From the NCBI RefSeq assembly GCF_001632365.1, contig NW_024468512.1, positions 511,368 through 575,367 of the forward strand: a stretch of DNA of 64,000 nucleotides, read 5' to 3'. The DNA is from Laetiporus sulphureus 93-53 (taxonomy: Eukaryota > Basidiomycota > Agaricomycetes > Polyporales > Laetiporaceae). Under the pieces are notes generated by a model. It was not told the origin of the DNA, ran no database searches, and saw only the letters and a list, made by a program, of their open reading frames with translations. A program made the translations under genes and the position numbers. Shown here one piece after another: positions 23,601 to 33,200 of this stretch. How positions within the stretch are numbered: the first letter of the stretch is position 1; each line of letters begins with the position of its first letter.

Positions 23601-24396
23601 CTGAAGTTGAATTTAAATCCCCACAGGCTTGCGGAACCTCTCTAAGCGGTCATTCCGTCTTGTACGAGCCATTAACGTGTTCATTCACGAAAGCATGTTT
23701 GAAACATATTGCACATGGGTCGCGCAGAATATGGATGACGTGCCACAAGTTGCATTATCACTGGAGCATATGTTTCCAACGATTACCTGCCTACTATGCC
23801 TGCGGAAAGTATGACATTTCCAGCATTTATGTAAAATTAACGCTGCGCACCAGAAGAACTCCTCCGGCCACCAATTCGGTCCTCGATCGTCGGTATGGTC
23901 TCTTCTTGATGACGGTCCTTCTAGAAGGAAGATCTGCTTGGCCCCACAGCAGACCATCGCCATCGAGCCGGTAAGTTGAACTCTAGATAGCGATTCGCAC
24001 TGGTTCGCTAAGCAAAGAGTCTGCCAGACGCTGTCATAGCGGGAGAAGCACCGACAGCCTCCCGGATCGTCACATGAAGTGACACTGTGGATGGAGAAGA
24101 TAGTCGGACTTGCATCTCCAAGGTTCACACACTAGTATTTCTGCTGCCATCTGCGAGGAGAAGATTCAAAGGTGGAGCTCGCATTATTGATCGAATACAT
24201 CACGCCGGTGGTACGTCCGCTTTCCTGTTCCGCAATTCGTCGAGCTGCCCTTGATGGTCGTGATGGTCACCGCCTGGCCAGCAGATTGCAGACATTGATT
24301 CTGATACTGAACGCTCTCAGAGACAGTTATCATTTGCAGCTCAATTGATACTATGGTCGTGCTACAGCAATCCCTCGTTTACGAAGCATGTAGTGG
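20643..24396. other. 3.75-kb gene desert between CHORD and carrier genes
   Basis: No family was recognised on either strand. The part next to 20642 is the CHORD gene promoter. One weak candidate is listed separately (21764-22131). A TATAAA-like word near 23359 is followed at 23419 by an ATG giving a short hydrophobic, signal-like peptide of 24 codons, which may be chance. No repeat copies were noticed. Confidence 0.4.
21764..22131 (+). CDS. weak candidate: small two-exon hypothetical gene
   Basis: An ATG at 21764 opens a frame rich in Ser, Pro, Arg and Thr. Its last codons abut GTAATC at about 21959. Joining to an acceptor CAGCAG ending near 22003 keeps the frame open to TGA at 22131, for about 108 residues in all. 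No family is recognised. The composition is plausible for a coding region, but chance cannot be excluded. Confidence 0.2.
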
Positions 24397-25689
24397 TTAT
24401 GACAGACCCGGACCGAACGCTTCCCACACTAGAAATCCTACTCCCCATGGACCTACACGCGCTAGAGTGCGCGATGCCGAGTGTAATCTACGACGCATGG
24501 GCGAAGAAGATGTGTCTTCGTAATGTAAAGCATGCGCTGGGTCTTCGAAGAACGACAATAATCCATCATGTCGTAGTTTATCTAGCAGCACTGTCGTGAC
24601 CGAATGCCCATCGGCAGGATATGCAACTCTACTTATATGCATTGTTTTGCGTGCTATGTCCCAAGGGCGACACGTCAATTCGTAAGCCAGACCTGCGATG
24701 GCCCCGCCGAATACGAGAGTGATGGCATGCACGATCCGCGGTACATGTCTCTGCATGGACTCCCGGGTTTCCCTCATATCGTCTCGTACAAGAGAGGGTC
24801 GCATGAACTTCTGCGCCACTAACTTCGTTTGCGCAGCTGCACGGCGGGTGATCTCAAAAATGGAGAAGAACACCGAAAAACCTATCCACACATATGGAGT
24901 ATCAAAATGCGCCCCCACTACGCAAGCTCTCGCCGAAATCGTCTCACCACAGATGTCCTTGGCAAAACCCCAGCCCCACCCGTCCCACCCTCGGCCAGCC
25001 ATCTCACCGACCTCTCTCATCCAATCCCGGACTTGGCGAGCTTCGTGAACTTTGTTGCTGCCAGATGTTGTTAATCGTTTCTGGGTGCCACGAAATACTT
25101 CCTTCCACGCGTGAGACCACCCTTGCGCCGAAGTGGACCCGCCTTCGAAGGCCAGTCTGACGTTCTCAGCAGGTGCGGCAACCAACGCCTGCATACCGCC
25201 AGCAGATGCTCCAGAGATTGCCGCCAGGAGAATCGGACTCGACTGCAAGTGAGGCTCTAGGGTATTGGAGACTTCCGTGTAGGTCGACCACAGAACGAAG
25301 CCCAGAGCGCCGTTGACAACCATGGGAGGAATGAAGTGTTTCGGAATCACCATGAACTACACGCTGCCTCAGTTCAGAGTACCGTAATTGTTGAAGCATA
25401 TAGGACGAACTCCTTGCTGTCTGACCAGCCACGAGATATAATGCGGTGACAACTCTCGACCATGATGTAATGCCAAATTCTTGAGCGACTGCCAGCCATT
25501 CACTGAGCCAAATGCTTGAGGATGAACGTATAACACCCGTGAATTGGCGGAAAGCGCACCTTTCGAGGGGCGGAACAGTCGCACGGGGCGAGAAAAATAC
25601 AAAGCAAGACTGCGGGTGGCAGTTCGGGCAAGAGCAGCGTAAAATGAGCTGGCTTGATCTTGCAGACCGTCCTGTGAGGTGGCCGACAT
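24397..25689 (-). CDS. mitochondrial carrier (SLC25) family protein
   Basis: Two exons, 25689-25411 and 25356-24397, joined through a GTTCGT donor, give 412 residues. SLC25 proteins move metabolites across the inner mitochondrial membrane by three repeated modules. Two carrier signatures P-x-[DE]-x-x-[RK] are visible: PAENVR after a hydrophobic helix in module 2 and PWDIAR in module 3. The first module has the degenerate YFSRPVRLFRPSK. Further carrier-like words are GFMVIPKHFIPP, IFEITRRAA and GGAIAGLAYELTCRP. The substrate cannot be read from the sequence. An upstream TTG at 25698 is ignored in favour of ATG 25689. It is divergent from the ALKBH7-like gene with 153 bases between ATGs. Confidence 0.8.
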
Positions 25690-25842
25690 GCACGTCAATA
25701 AATGGAGAATATTTGGGATTCATCCGAGCCGAAATCAAACTCCGAGATCTCCTCGGCACATGCCGGGTGTCGACTTTCGCGGGGTTTCAGTTCTGCTTCT
25801 GGTTACACACAAGTCCTAACGACTGCTTGCTTTGGCATTCAG
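25690..25842. promoter_or_regulatory. 153-base bidirectional promoter
   Basis: The gap between the carrier ATG (25689, minus) and the ALKBH7-like ATG (25843, plus) must hold both promoters. No strong known motif was seen. Both products have mitochondrial predictions. Confidence 0.5.
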
Positions 25843-26882
25843 ATGGCCGCTTTCACCAGCTCTCGATCTGCATCGTCCCTCAGATCGTTGATCCGCCCCG
25901 CCCTCAGATCCCTCACTTCTCAATCTCAGTTCGCGGGCCACAGCTTTTCCCCAGATTTTACCTATTACCCTGGATTTTTTAGTCTTCCCGAACAGCGCAT
26001 CTTGCTTGCTGCTGCATTACAGAAGCTTGATTCTGCAGAGCCCAGGTCGTTTCGCCGTCGGAGGAAGGACTTGCCACCAAAGAAACCTCTGAGTGAGATA
26101 TCGGACATACGGGAAATGTTCCTTGCTGATGAATACTACAACTTCGAGGAGGTACGTGGGATCCAACGGTGTACCTAAATGAGGCTGCACGGTTGAACTA
26201 TCGTGTGGAGGGACATTACGACGGTGTTATCAAGCGGTTTCGCGAAATGCACGTCTCGTCGTGGCCTTCTGACATAGAAGGGCTGCCATCGGTGATTGCC
26301 CGTTTACAAGCTCTTCTCCCTAGTGGGAACACGCAAACGCATTTTCTTCATCTCGCTTCGGATGGTGAAATCTTGGTGTGTTCTGCTCTGTCTTGGATGA
26401 GCTCAAACTCATTGTCGTCAACTTGACAGCCTCACATCGACAACGTCGGGGCTAGTGGATCGTGGATCTTGGGTATAAGTCTGGGAGCAACACGTCTGTT
26501 ACGACTGGAAAGTACCGAAGACAAGACCGAATTCATGATCCCCTTACCCTCCGGCAGCGTGTATTTGCAAAAGTGTGTATCTTCGGCACGTACACGGCAA
26601 CTTACGTCTTAAAAAGCCTGTAAAAGGGATTCTATTCGATATAATTACAAACACTCAATCCTTCAACGCGGTTCCGTCGACGGATCTCATTCTGACGGTG
26701 GACAACGTCTGAGTCTCATGATCCGAGTACGTTATAATGTCATCTGACTCAATAGACAGTTGAATGTCGTTTCTCACTCCCAGGATCGTCTGCCACCTAC
26801 ACAACTGGCAAAGCTCAAGACAGCCAAGGGTCCAATAACTGGTCAATCGTTTCTAGAGGAAGAGGGAAGGGAAGCACGATGA
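25843..26882 (+). CDS. ALKBH7: ALKBH7-like Fe(II)/2-oxoglutarate dioxygenase, mitochondrial
   Basis: The start region (Ser/Arg-rich, MAAFTSSRSASSLRSLIRP) fits a mitochondrial presequence. Then come HSFSPDFTYYPGFF and FSLPEQRILL, as in AlkB-type proteins. The iron triad is present: HID in exon 3 (PHIDNVGASGSW) and a distal His in YNYKHSIL. The 2-oxoglutarate Arg lies in QRLSLMIRD. GISLGATRLLRLES and IPLPSGSVYLQK fill the core between them. Exons end at about 26152, 26374 and 26570. The next exon starts GATTCTATTCG, and a last exon begins DRLPPTQLAKLK. In mammals ALKBH7 acts in mitochondria in fatty-acid metabolism and programmed necrosis; the fungal role is inferred. The last 40 bases overlap a weak antisense gene. 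Confidence 0.82.
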
Positions 26883-27843
26883 GTCCCTGTAACGTCTATA
26901 AATCGCGTTATCTCGCTCATGGCTGACGAGAGAATTGAATTAATGCCGGTAGTATACTGACGTTTCGGATATCTGTTAGGCGCACAGCTGTCATCTTGTA
27001 TCAAGGGGCGATCCCGATAAAGATATCTTACCGTGAGCCAATAATGTGTTCCACCACCCTGACAATGTCGCACGTTGGCGTGGTATATTGTTGAAGCACT
27101 TCTACCGTTGCGCTGATCGAACTGTTCAACCGCTTGCAGATTAAAGCTAAGGGTTAGGCTTGAGCTTACCGGAGGAAAGGTCTATCTCCCATTCCGGCTG
27201 AGTTCCTTGGCAGACTCTCGTCTGTACTTTCGCGGTCGTACGATAAATCGGCTGCGGCGTCGCAGCATTAACTAGTACTCACATCGTTCTATCCCCCGAC
27301 TGCTCTTTGTTAGAGTTACGAAGGGGGTCGGTCAGGCTACTCGTCCTGACTAGCGATATAGCGATGCCTAATGGCTCCAATTCTCTCATCAACGAAGCAG
27401 CGACAGCCGCATGCACCGGCTGTGAGGCTGATGTGCGCACGGCTAATGTATCGTCAGTCACTGCCGACGTTGTATTGAAAGGTCCTTAATGATGACTCAC
27501 AGTGCAGCAAATCAGGTTGTTCGGATATCAGCACTACGCGCCCAGAGGACGCAAGTAGCAAATCGAGGCAATGGCTGATTACGTGCATGAGCTCATCAAT
27601 AGTGCGGCTGGTACAATTTGACCATGAGGACAATCGGGACAAAGCGATGTCGAGTTCTGGGGACTGCTCGGCATGCGGTGCTGCGGAGTGATATCCAGTA
27701 ATGCCCGCTGGATGATTTGGTGAATCGTTCGGCTCTGGCAACAGAATAGCAGCGATTAGATGGGGGGAATGGGTTTCGCAACATGCGTGGATGGTCTCGA
27801 ACGCGTGCGCTGATTTGGACATTGAATGCATCTCGAACGTCAT
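26843..27843 (-). CDS. hypothetical multi-exon protein (structure uncertain)
   Basis: I do not recognise a family. Exon 1 begins MTFEMHSMSKSAHAFETIH and has a helical, hydrophobic run ELMHVISHCLDLLLASS then GRVVLISEQPDLLH. A GTGAGT donor joins in frame to an exon with SASQPVHAAVAASLMRELEP and GIAISLVRTSSLTDPL. A later exon reads ALICKRLNSSISATVEVLQQ then YTTPTCDIVRVVEHIIGS, which looks coding. The join between exons 2 and 3 (about 27276-27245) is not in phase with the simplest sites. The model may therefore be wrong there, or the gene may be decaying. The stop is at 26843, 40 bases inside the convergent ALKBH7-like gene. Confidence 0.4.
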
Positions 27844-29203
27844 CGGTGCAAGAAGACCATAGTGCCTGCCGTCAGAGTGCTTCCGCCTTTGATGCCATTC
27901 ATGCAGAAGCTTCTGGCAGACTCAGCATTTGATGAAAAAAAGATCAGAAAATGGTCATACCGAAGAGATGCTTTGCTTATCAGCGCTGGTGCCGACGATG
28001 TCAGAATATTGACTGGACTCCTGTGCGCGGCAAAGAGCGAAGACGGTGTACCCGAGCTTCGAGAAATGTATAGCAATTTGTTTACCAGTTTCTACGACAT
28101 TTTATCAGTGTGATGTGGGTTAACAACTTGGTCACGATTCCTAGAAAGCAGCTTCACGCTCGTGGAACGTACCATACTCTCCACCCAGAACCACAATAGC
28201 ACTCTCTTCCGGTTTGTATATATCGCAACCGGGTACGTGGAAGACGGTTGAGAAAACCTGAAGCAGCCGCTCCTCTACATGCTCTGCAGTCGTAATAACC
28301 TGGTCCAGGCTGTAGAACAGCATCCGTAACACCAGAGACAACAGATAGGACAGAACGTTTGTGGTGACGGTGGTCACAATTGGATATCGGCACAGCCGCC
28401 ACCAGATCGGACTCGACGCCATGCTGCATCGATCTTCGGATCTGGATCTGTTAGGGTCCAGCACCTGCTCTGGCTGGCTGGCCTGCAGAGCACAGTTGAC
28501 GAGTTGTTGGTTGAGTACAAGGATAATGAGCGTACAAACGCCGACCCAACGACAGCATTTGCCGTAATCAAATTCTGATTGTTGCAAGCGAGTCATCTCC
28601 GCTTCTACTACGCCCTGCACATTGTGTTACATTGCTGCTGGAATAAGAGAACGATGCTCATGTCGTCCTGCCAAATTTCTCGGACGTAAAAAGCTGTACA
28701 TCGTTCTTGGGATCGCACACGGCAAATAAAGCACAGAGTCTTTCATTGGAAGGGCTCTTAGATATGAATTGGAAATTTTCCACTTTCCTGAAAAGTCAAG
28801 TAGATGAAAGCCATGGGGAAAAGGTCCATTATACACTTCATCTGCGTTGATTGGCTCGAGGCTGCCTTGGCTGGTTGTGGCAGGGGTAAAGTCGTGGAAA
28901 AACTCCAAGACACCTCGCCTTTCTCGCGTCAAGGATCGGTGCCTTTTCTTTGGAGTGTCACCAGCGCGGAACGGTCCCACATCATTTGCTTGCGCACTCT
29001 GTCCCTTTACGTACCGGGGGCCGGTCCGAATCTAGACCACCGCCACTTTGCTCACGGTCTACCGCATGGAGAGCATCGCAATCATGCAGAACGTCGCGTA
29101 CGTGATGTCTTATATGATAATCTACCGACGCCGTAAAATCCTAATTTCCGGATAGTGTCAAGTGTAATGTGCTAACGAAACCCTTCTATGATCGCAGACG
29201 CGA
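27844..29203. other. tract with unassigned open frames
   Basis: No gene is confidently supported. A plus frame 27826-28113 (ATG to TGA, 95 codons) and minus frames at 28141-28620 and 28627-28980 look partly protein-like. The last has VLEFFHDFTPATTSQG and NGPFPHGFHLLDFSGKWK and could be an internal exon of an unknown minus-strand gene. Joining these with normal splice sites did not give one clean product. Confidence 0.3.
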
Positions 29204-29680
29204 TTATGTCCGATTCATAAATCTACGAGCAGAAAGAGTCTGGGAGATGGACTGCGTGATGAAATAGCTGCAATCAGAAGGTCCGAATCCCATGCAGATA
29301 ACAGATATGCAGTCCGCATTTTGAGGGTGCTCCCAACTTTTTGGTTCATCCCGCCCGTGTGAGAGCATTGATGCTACACGAATGTTCCGTGGCGGTTGAG
29401 CAAATATCGGATTTAAAAAGCACGGTACGCACGGGATTTTGGCAATATCACCTCCGTCCAGCTTGACAATGGCAACTTGCATATTCTGAACGAATACTTG
29501 TCAGGAGACGTCTAGCCATGCTGTAAATGCCAACAAACCTCCACTGTCTCGGTGCCTTGTACTGTTCCGTAGCGGTATCGGTCGCCCTCATGAATAGCAA
29601 CTCGAGTGCCAGGCTATGGTATGGGATCAGCCTTCCAACGACGGAGACGGATCGTTGGAACGTACAGGAAAATTGTCCAT
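29204..29680 (-). CDS. small spliced gene, SH3/Tudor-like short protein
   Basis: Four short exons join cleanly: 29680-29666, 29613-29539, 29485-29433 and 29267-29204, total 207 bases, 68 residues plus stop. The product starts MDNFPPGTRVAIHEGDRYRY and continues GTVQGTETVE, NMQVAIVKLDGGDIAKIP and YFITQSISQTL. The alternation of short beta-strand-like segments with Gly resembles small SH3-like or Tudor-like barrels, where GTRV and YGTVQ words are common. This is inference only. The third intron (about 165 bases) is the least sure; reading through it is open but out of phase with a shorter splice. No individual exon is long enough to stand out alone. Confidence 0.45.
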
Positions 29681-30504
29681 AGCAGAGGCGGATGGCAGAC
29701 AGAATTATTGGGTTGGGAGCGGGCTGAATGAGTAGAACATGCTAGCATTTTATACCTAGTGGCGTAGCTGACAGCAATTCATACTTGATGACAGAGAAGA
29801 GGCTAGAACGGCAACGCACTCATGCAGAAGTTCTTGGAGTGACGGATGCTGCCAGGAAGGAAGCCCCATTTTCGATCGTGATGAGAGAGTTGAACGAGGT
29901 ATGCGCCAACGGTCTGAAGGTGCTGCGGCTTGAGATGCAGGGAGCTTCTTCACGTCAACGAACGTCCGCACGGAGTTTCTCCACACCAGAGCGGAAAGAG
30001 AAGACTCAATAACGATCGAATTAAGAGTCTTAAATAAACATTGTTCGTCTATAGAGATCCCACGTTGTATATTGAGGATGGGCCAGAATGCTTCGCGGGA
30101 GAATTCCGATATGGGGACCATAGACAGACATATGAGCACTTTACGAAGTGGGATGGCAGCACAACCAGTAGGATCGGCCATTCCAAAAGTGTTCGCGTAT
30201 AGATTAGACGGCCGAGGCTCGCTGCGCTACCAAAAGCGCCTTGGTTCTTCTCCAGAGGAACGCCATGCTGCCTGTATTCTCATAGAGGGCAGTGTCTAGA
30301 TCGTTGCAATAGCCGAGTCAGATTGGGGCATTGGAGATGCACGATGATGCATGGAAGAGAGGACAGACATCGTATCGAGTCGAGATACATCACAGGCGGC
30401 TGAGAACCTGAGACTGCCTCTAACCCTGAGTGGACAAATGCGTTACGTAATCGACATTACTCGATCGGAGACTCAAGACCCACAGCTGAAGGCCACCGTC
30501 CACC
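29681..30504. other. intergenic upstream of LST8 with one weak minus ORF
   Basis: A minus-strand ATG at 30181 opens 141 codons down to 29756 (MADPTGCAAIPLRK). No family is recognised, and a competing plus frame covers part of it. The last 300 bases serve as the LST8 promoter. No repeats were noticed. Confidence 0.3.
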
Positions 30505-32046
30505 ATGCCATCGCAATCGAGTAGGGCAGCTGCTGCACGCCCAGATTTGTCCGTCATTCTCGTTACTGGATCATATGATCATGATATACGCTTTTGGGAA
30601 GCCTGGAGTGGAATCTGCTCGAGAACAATCGCGCGGAAGGACGAGTCCGGGGTAAGGCGATTCATATAGCGATACAGACCTCATAAGCTTAGATCTCCTC
30701 TTAACTGGGGCCTTACAGCAAGTGAATCGCCTAGCGATCTCTCCAGAGTGAGTTTTTGCAGCTCTTTGAATCCAAACACGCTACAAAATGCCCAAGCAAG
30801 CGTCTATTAGCTGCCGCAATTCACAAGAAAGTCAATATATATGAAGTTGCGAGTACTTCGTCTACTCCAGTGAGTGTTTCTGGTCTATTTGACCGGCTGA
30901 GACTGAACCCCCTCAGCTCATAACGTTTGAAGGGCACAATGCAAACATTACATCGGTGTCATTCCACAGTGAAGGCAAGTGGGTAGTGACCGGCAGTGAA
31001 GATGGGACGATCAAGATCTGGGACCTTCGGTACGCCCCTGTGTCTTCCATGTCGCCGCTCTTCAGTTCACCCAGAAGACCGCGGCAGAAGCACTCATCTC
31101 CATCGGAACTACGATAATGAGGCTCCCGGTGCATATTAAACCTCGAATGGCGAGGGCTGCTTACTGATCCTCTTCATATTAGTCAACGACGTGGTTGTGC
31201 ATCCGAACCAAGGAGAACTCATCTCGTGTGACCAAGCCGGAAGAATTAAGCAATGGGACCTTTCCGAGAACATCTGCACACACGAACTGGTGCGCTCTTT
31301 TACGAATGCGTAGCTTCACTTGACGTTCACGAATCTCCACAGACCCCAGCAGGCGACACCCCCATGCGCTCAATCAGCCTTGCCTCTGACGGTTCCTGCC
31401 TTGTTGCGGGCAATTACAAGGTTCGTTCTGCTATCACCGCATGTCTGCGTCGCGAAGTACATCGCTGAATGTTGATATTACAGGGCAAGTGTTACGTCTG
31501 GAAAATCAATGACGAGCGATCGGACCTTCCGAGGTTCCAGGCCGTCACTAAATTCCAAGCGCATACGAAATACTTGACGAGATGCCTGCTCAGCCCCGAT
31601 ACCAAGTGAGGAAGATTCTATCCCTTCTCGATGCCCAGTGGCAAGCGAGGTTCTCACGTTAGCGTCTCCCAGGTATCTGGCCACATGCTCGGCAGATACC
31701 ACAGTGAAGATATGGTCCTTGACGCCAACGTATGAATTCAAAATGGAAAAGGTTCTGCAAGGCCATCAGCGATGGGTGTGGGACTGCGCTTTTAGCGCTG
31801 ACTCTGCATATCTCGTGACCGGTGCGGTTTATAGTTCATCGTCTCTGGATACTGCTTATATTGAACTGCACACAGCATCTTCAGACCATACAGCGCGTCT
31901 GTGGGAGATGGCGTCTGGAGAGACTGTGCGACAGTACACTGGTCATCACAAAGGTTCGCTTCTTTTCCCGTCTTAATGCAATTCGTCCGACGCTAACCCG
32001 TCTCTCAGCTGCTGTCTGTTGCGCGTTGCACGATGGCGCCGGCTAG
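30505..32046 (+). CDS. LST8: LST8, WD40 subunit of TOR complexes
   Basis: Lst8 is a seven-bladed propeller that binds the TOR kinase domain in TORC1 and TORC2. The product opens with [20 protein letters not shown] and continues [50 protein letters not shown] and [20 protein letters not shown]. Later blades have [54 protein letters not shown] and [15 protein letters not shown]. It ends [12 protein letters not shown], a typical Lst8 terminus. Short introns interrupt most blades. The whole length is conserved, which makes the call firm. Confidence 0.93.
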
Positions 32047-33200
32047 CCTGTGCCCCCGAATTTTTTTACATCATGCTGCCCCATGCTCGTCAATTATGTC
32101 TTCATTCTCAACCTGTGCCTAACACGCAGGCGAGAGCATATGGGAATTCGACAGATAGATACTGTGGGCTGTGCTGCAAGCTATTCTCAGGGGTAATATC
32201 TATATTATTATTGACCATGTCGTGTCCGTGTGTGCAATCTGGGGCACCCTGTATGGCATGTTTCGCGTTCGGGATCTAGGCCTTTGGCGGGATGCTTGCG
32301 CCCGCCGGCTATGGGACAGCAGGACGTCATGAATATCGGTTATGAACACCTTCATGCAGGGTGAGTTCTCCTCAGAAGCACACCCTTCCCTGATGGCGAG
32401 GCAACGTCGATCCGAGGTCAGACATGCGCATATCAATGACAGTACTTAAGCTTCACATCTGCGCCACTGTGAGGAGATTCATATGTGCATCGTGAGAGAA
32501 GAGCCATTTATACCGTAGGTTTTCTTCGAGACTTGATTATGTCTTCTCGAATAGCTGCCGATGTTTCTCGATGCGTATCAGACATTGCACGTCAAGACCG
32601 AGCGTCAGAGGCGAAGATCTACGTACACGAAGAGTGTCATGCCGTTTTGCTGCGAGAATTCATATCTATGCGTAGGTTAAGAGGTCCGGGAGCACTTTAG
32701 TTTTGCTTTGCTGTTCGACGGCCAAGGCATGCGTTTTGGATTCCCGAGCTTTCTGAAATGAGTCACGAGCTCGAAAACAATGTATTCATTGCCGTGTAGT
32801 GTCTTGATCCCGCGAAGTATCTCCGCAGGTGCGCGGCGTGGCGAAATCAGCTGCAGACGGGCATCCGCTTTGGCCGGAAAATATGACTAGGGAGCGACTG
32901 CTGATTGGACGATGGTATTTTTGCCAAGGATTCGGACTCGTTTTTGTACGTAAATTTATCCCGATCGGACGGCGGCCCCATCAAGCGCCCAGAATTAATG
33001 TTCGCTCAGCTCGGATGTCTTCGGGAGGCCGTGGCGTGAATGTTCTCCAAGTGACTCCATCCTCCCTGCTCACCGTTTAGAAATTTGTGCCGCGCCCTCA
33101 TTGCCATCCGCACCTCTCTCTCTTGCACCGCAACCATATTCTATCCACCCACCGTCCTCGTCGTGCTCCTAGTCCTCCCAGCTCTCCCTTCTTACGTTCT
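32047..33200. other. intergenic between LST8 and GLT1
   Basis: About 1.15 kb. No coding family was seen. The right end is the GLT1 promoter and leader, with a C/T-rich stretch at 33100-33200 as is common upstream of highly expressed fungal genes. A Gcn4-like TGACTCC (one mismatch) lies near 33052. Confidence 0.4.

Noticed and set aside
28154..28300. Cys-rich minus frame resembling a WSC domain (TGRECYCGSG)
   Set aside because: Only one short word fits; spacing of the other Cys residues and the downstream part do not, and no start or splice model supports it.
29373..29433. Shorter 59-base intron for the mini-gene at 29204
   Set aside because: It has good GT and AG ends, but joining it shifts the frame; the longer intron to 29267 keeps it.
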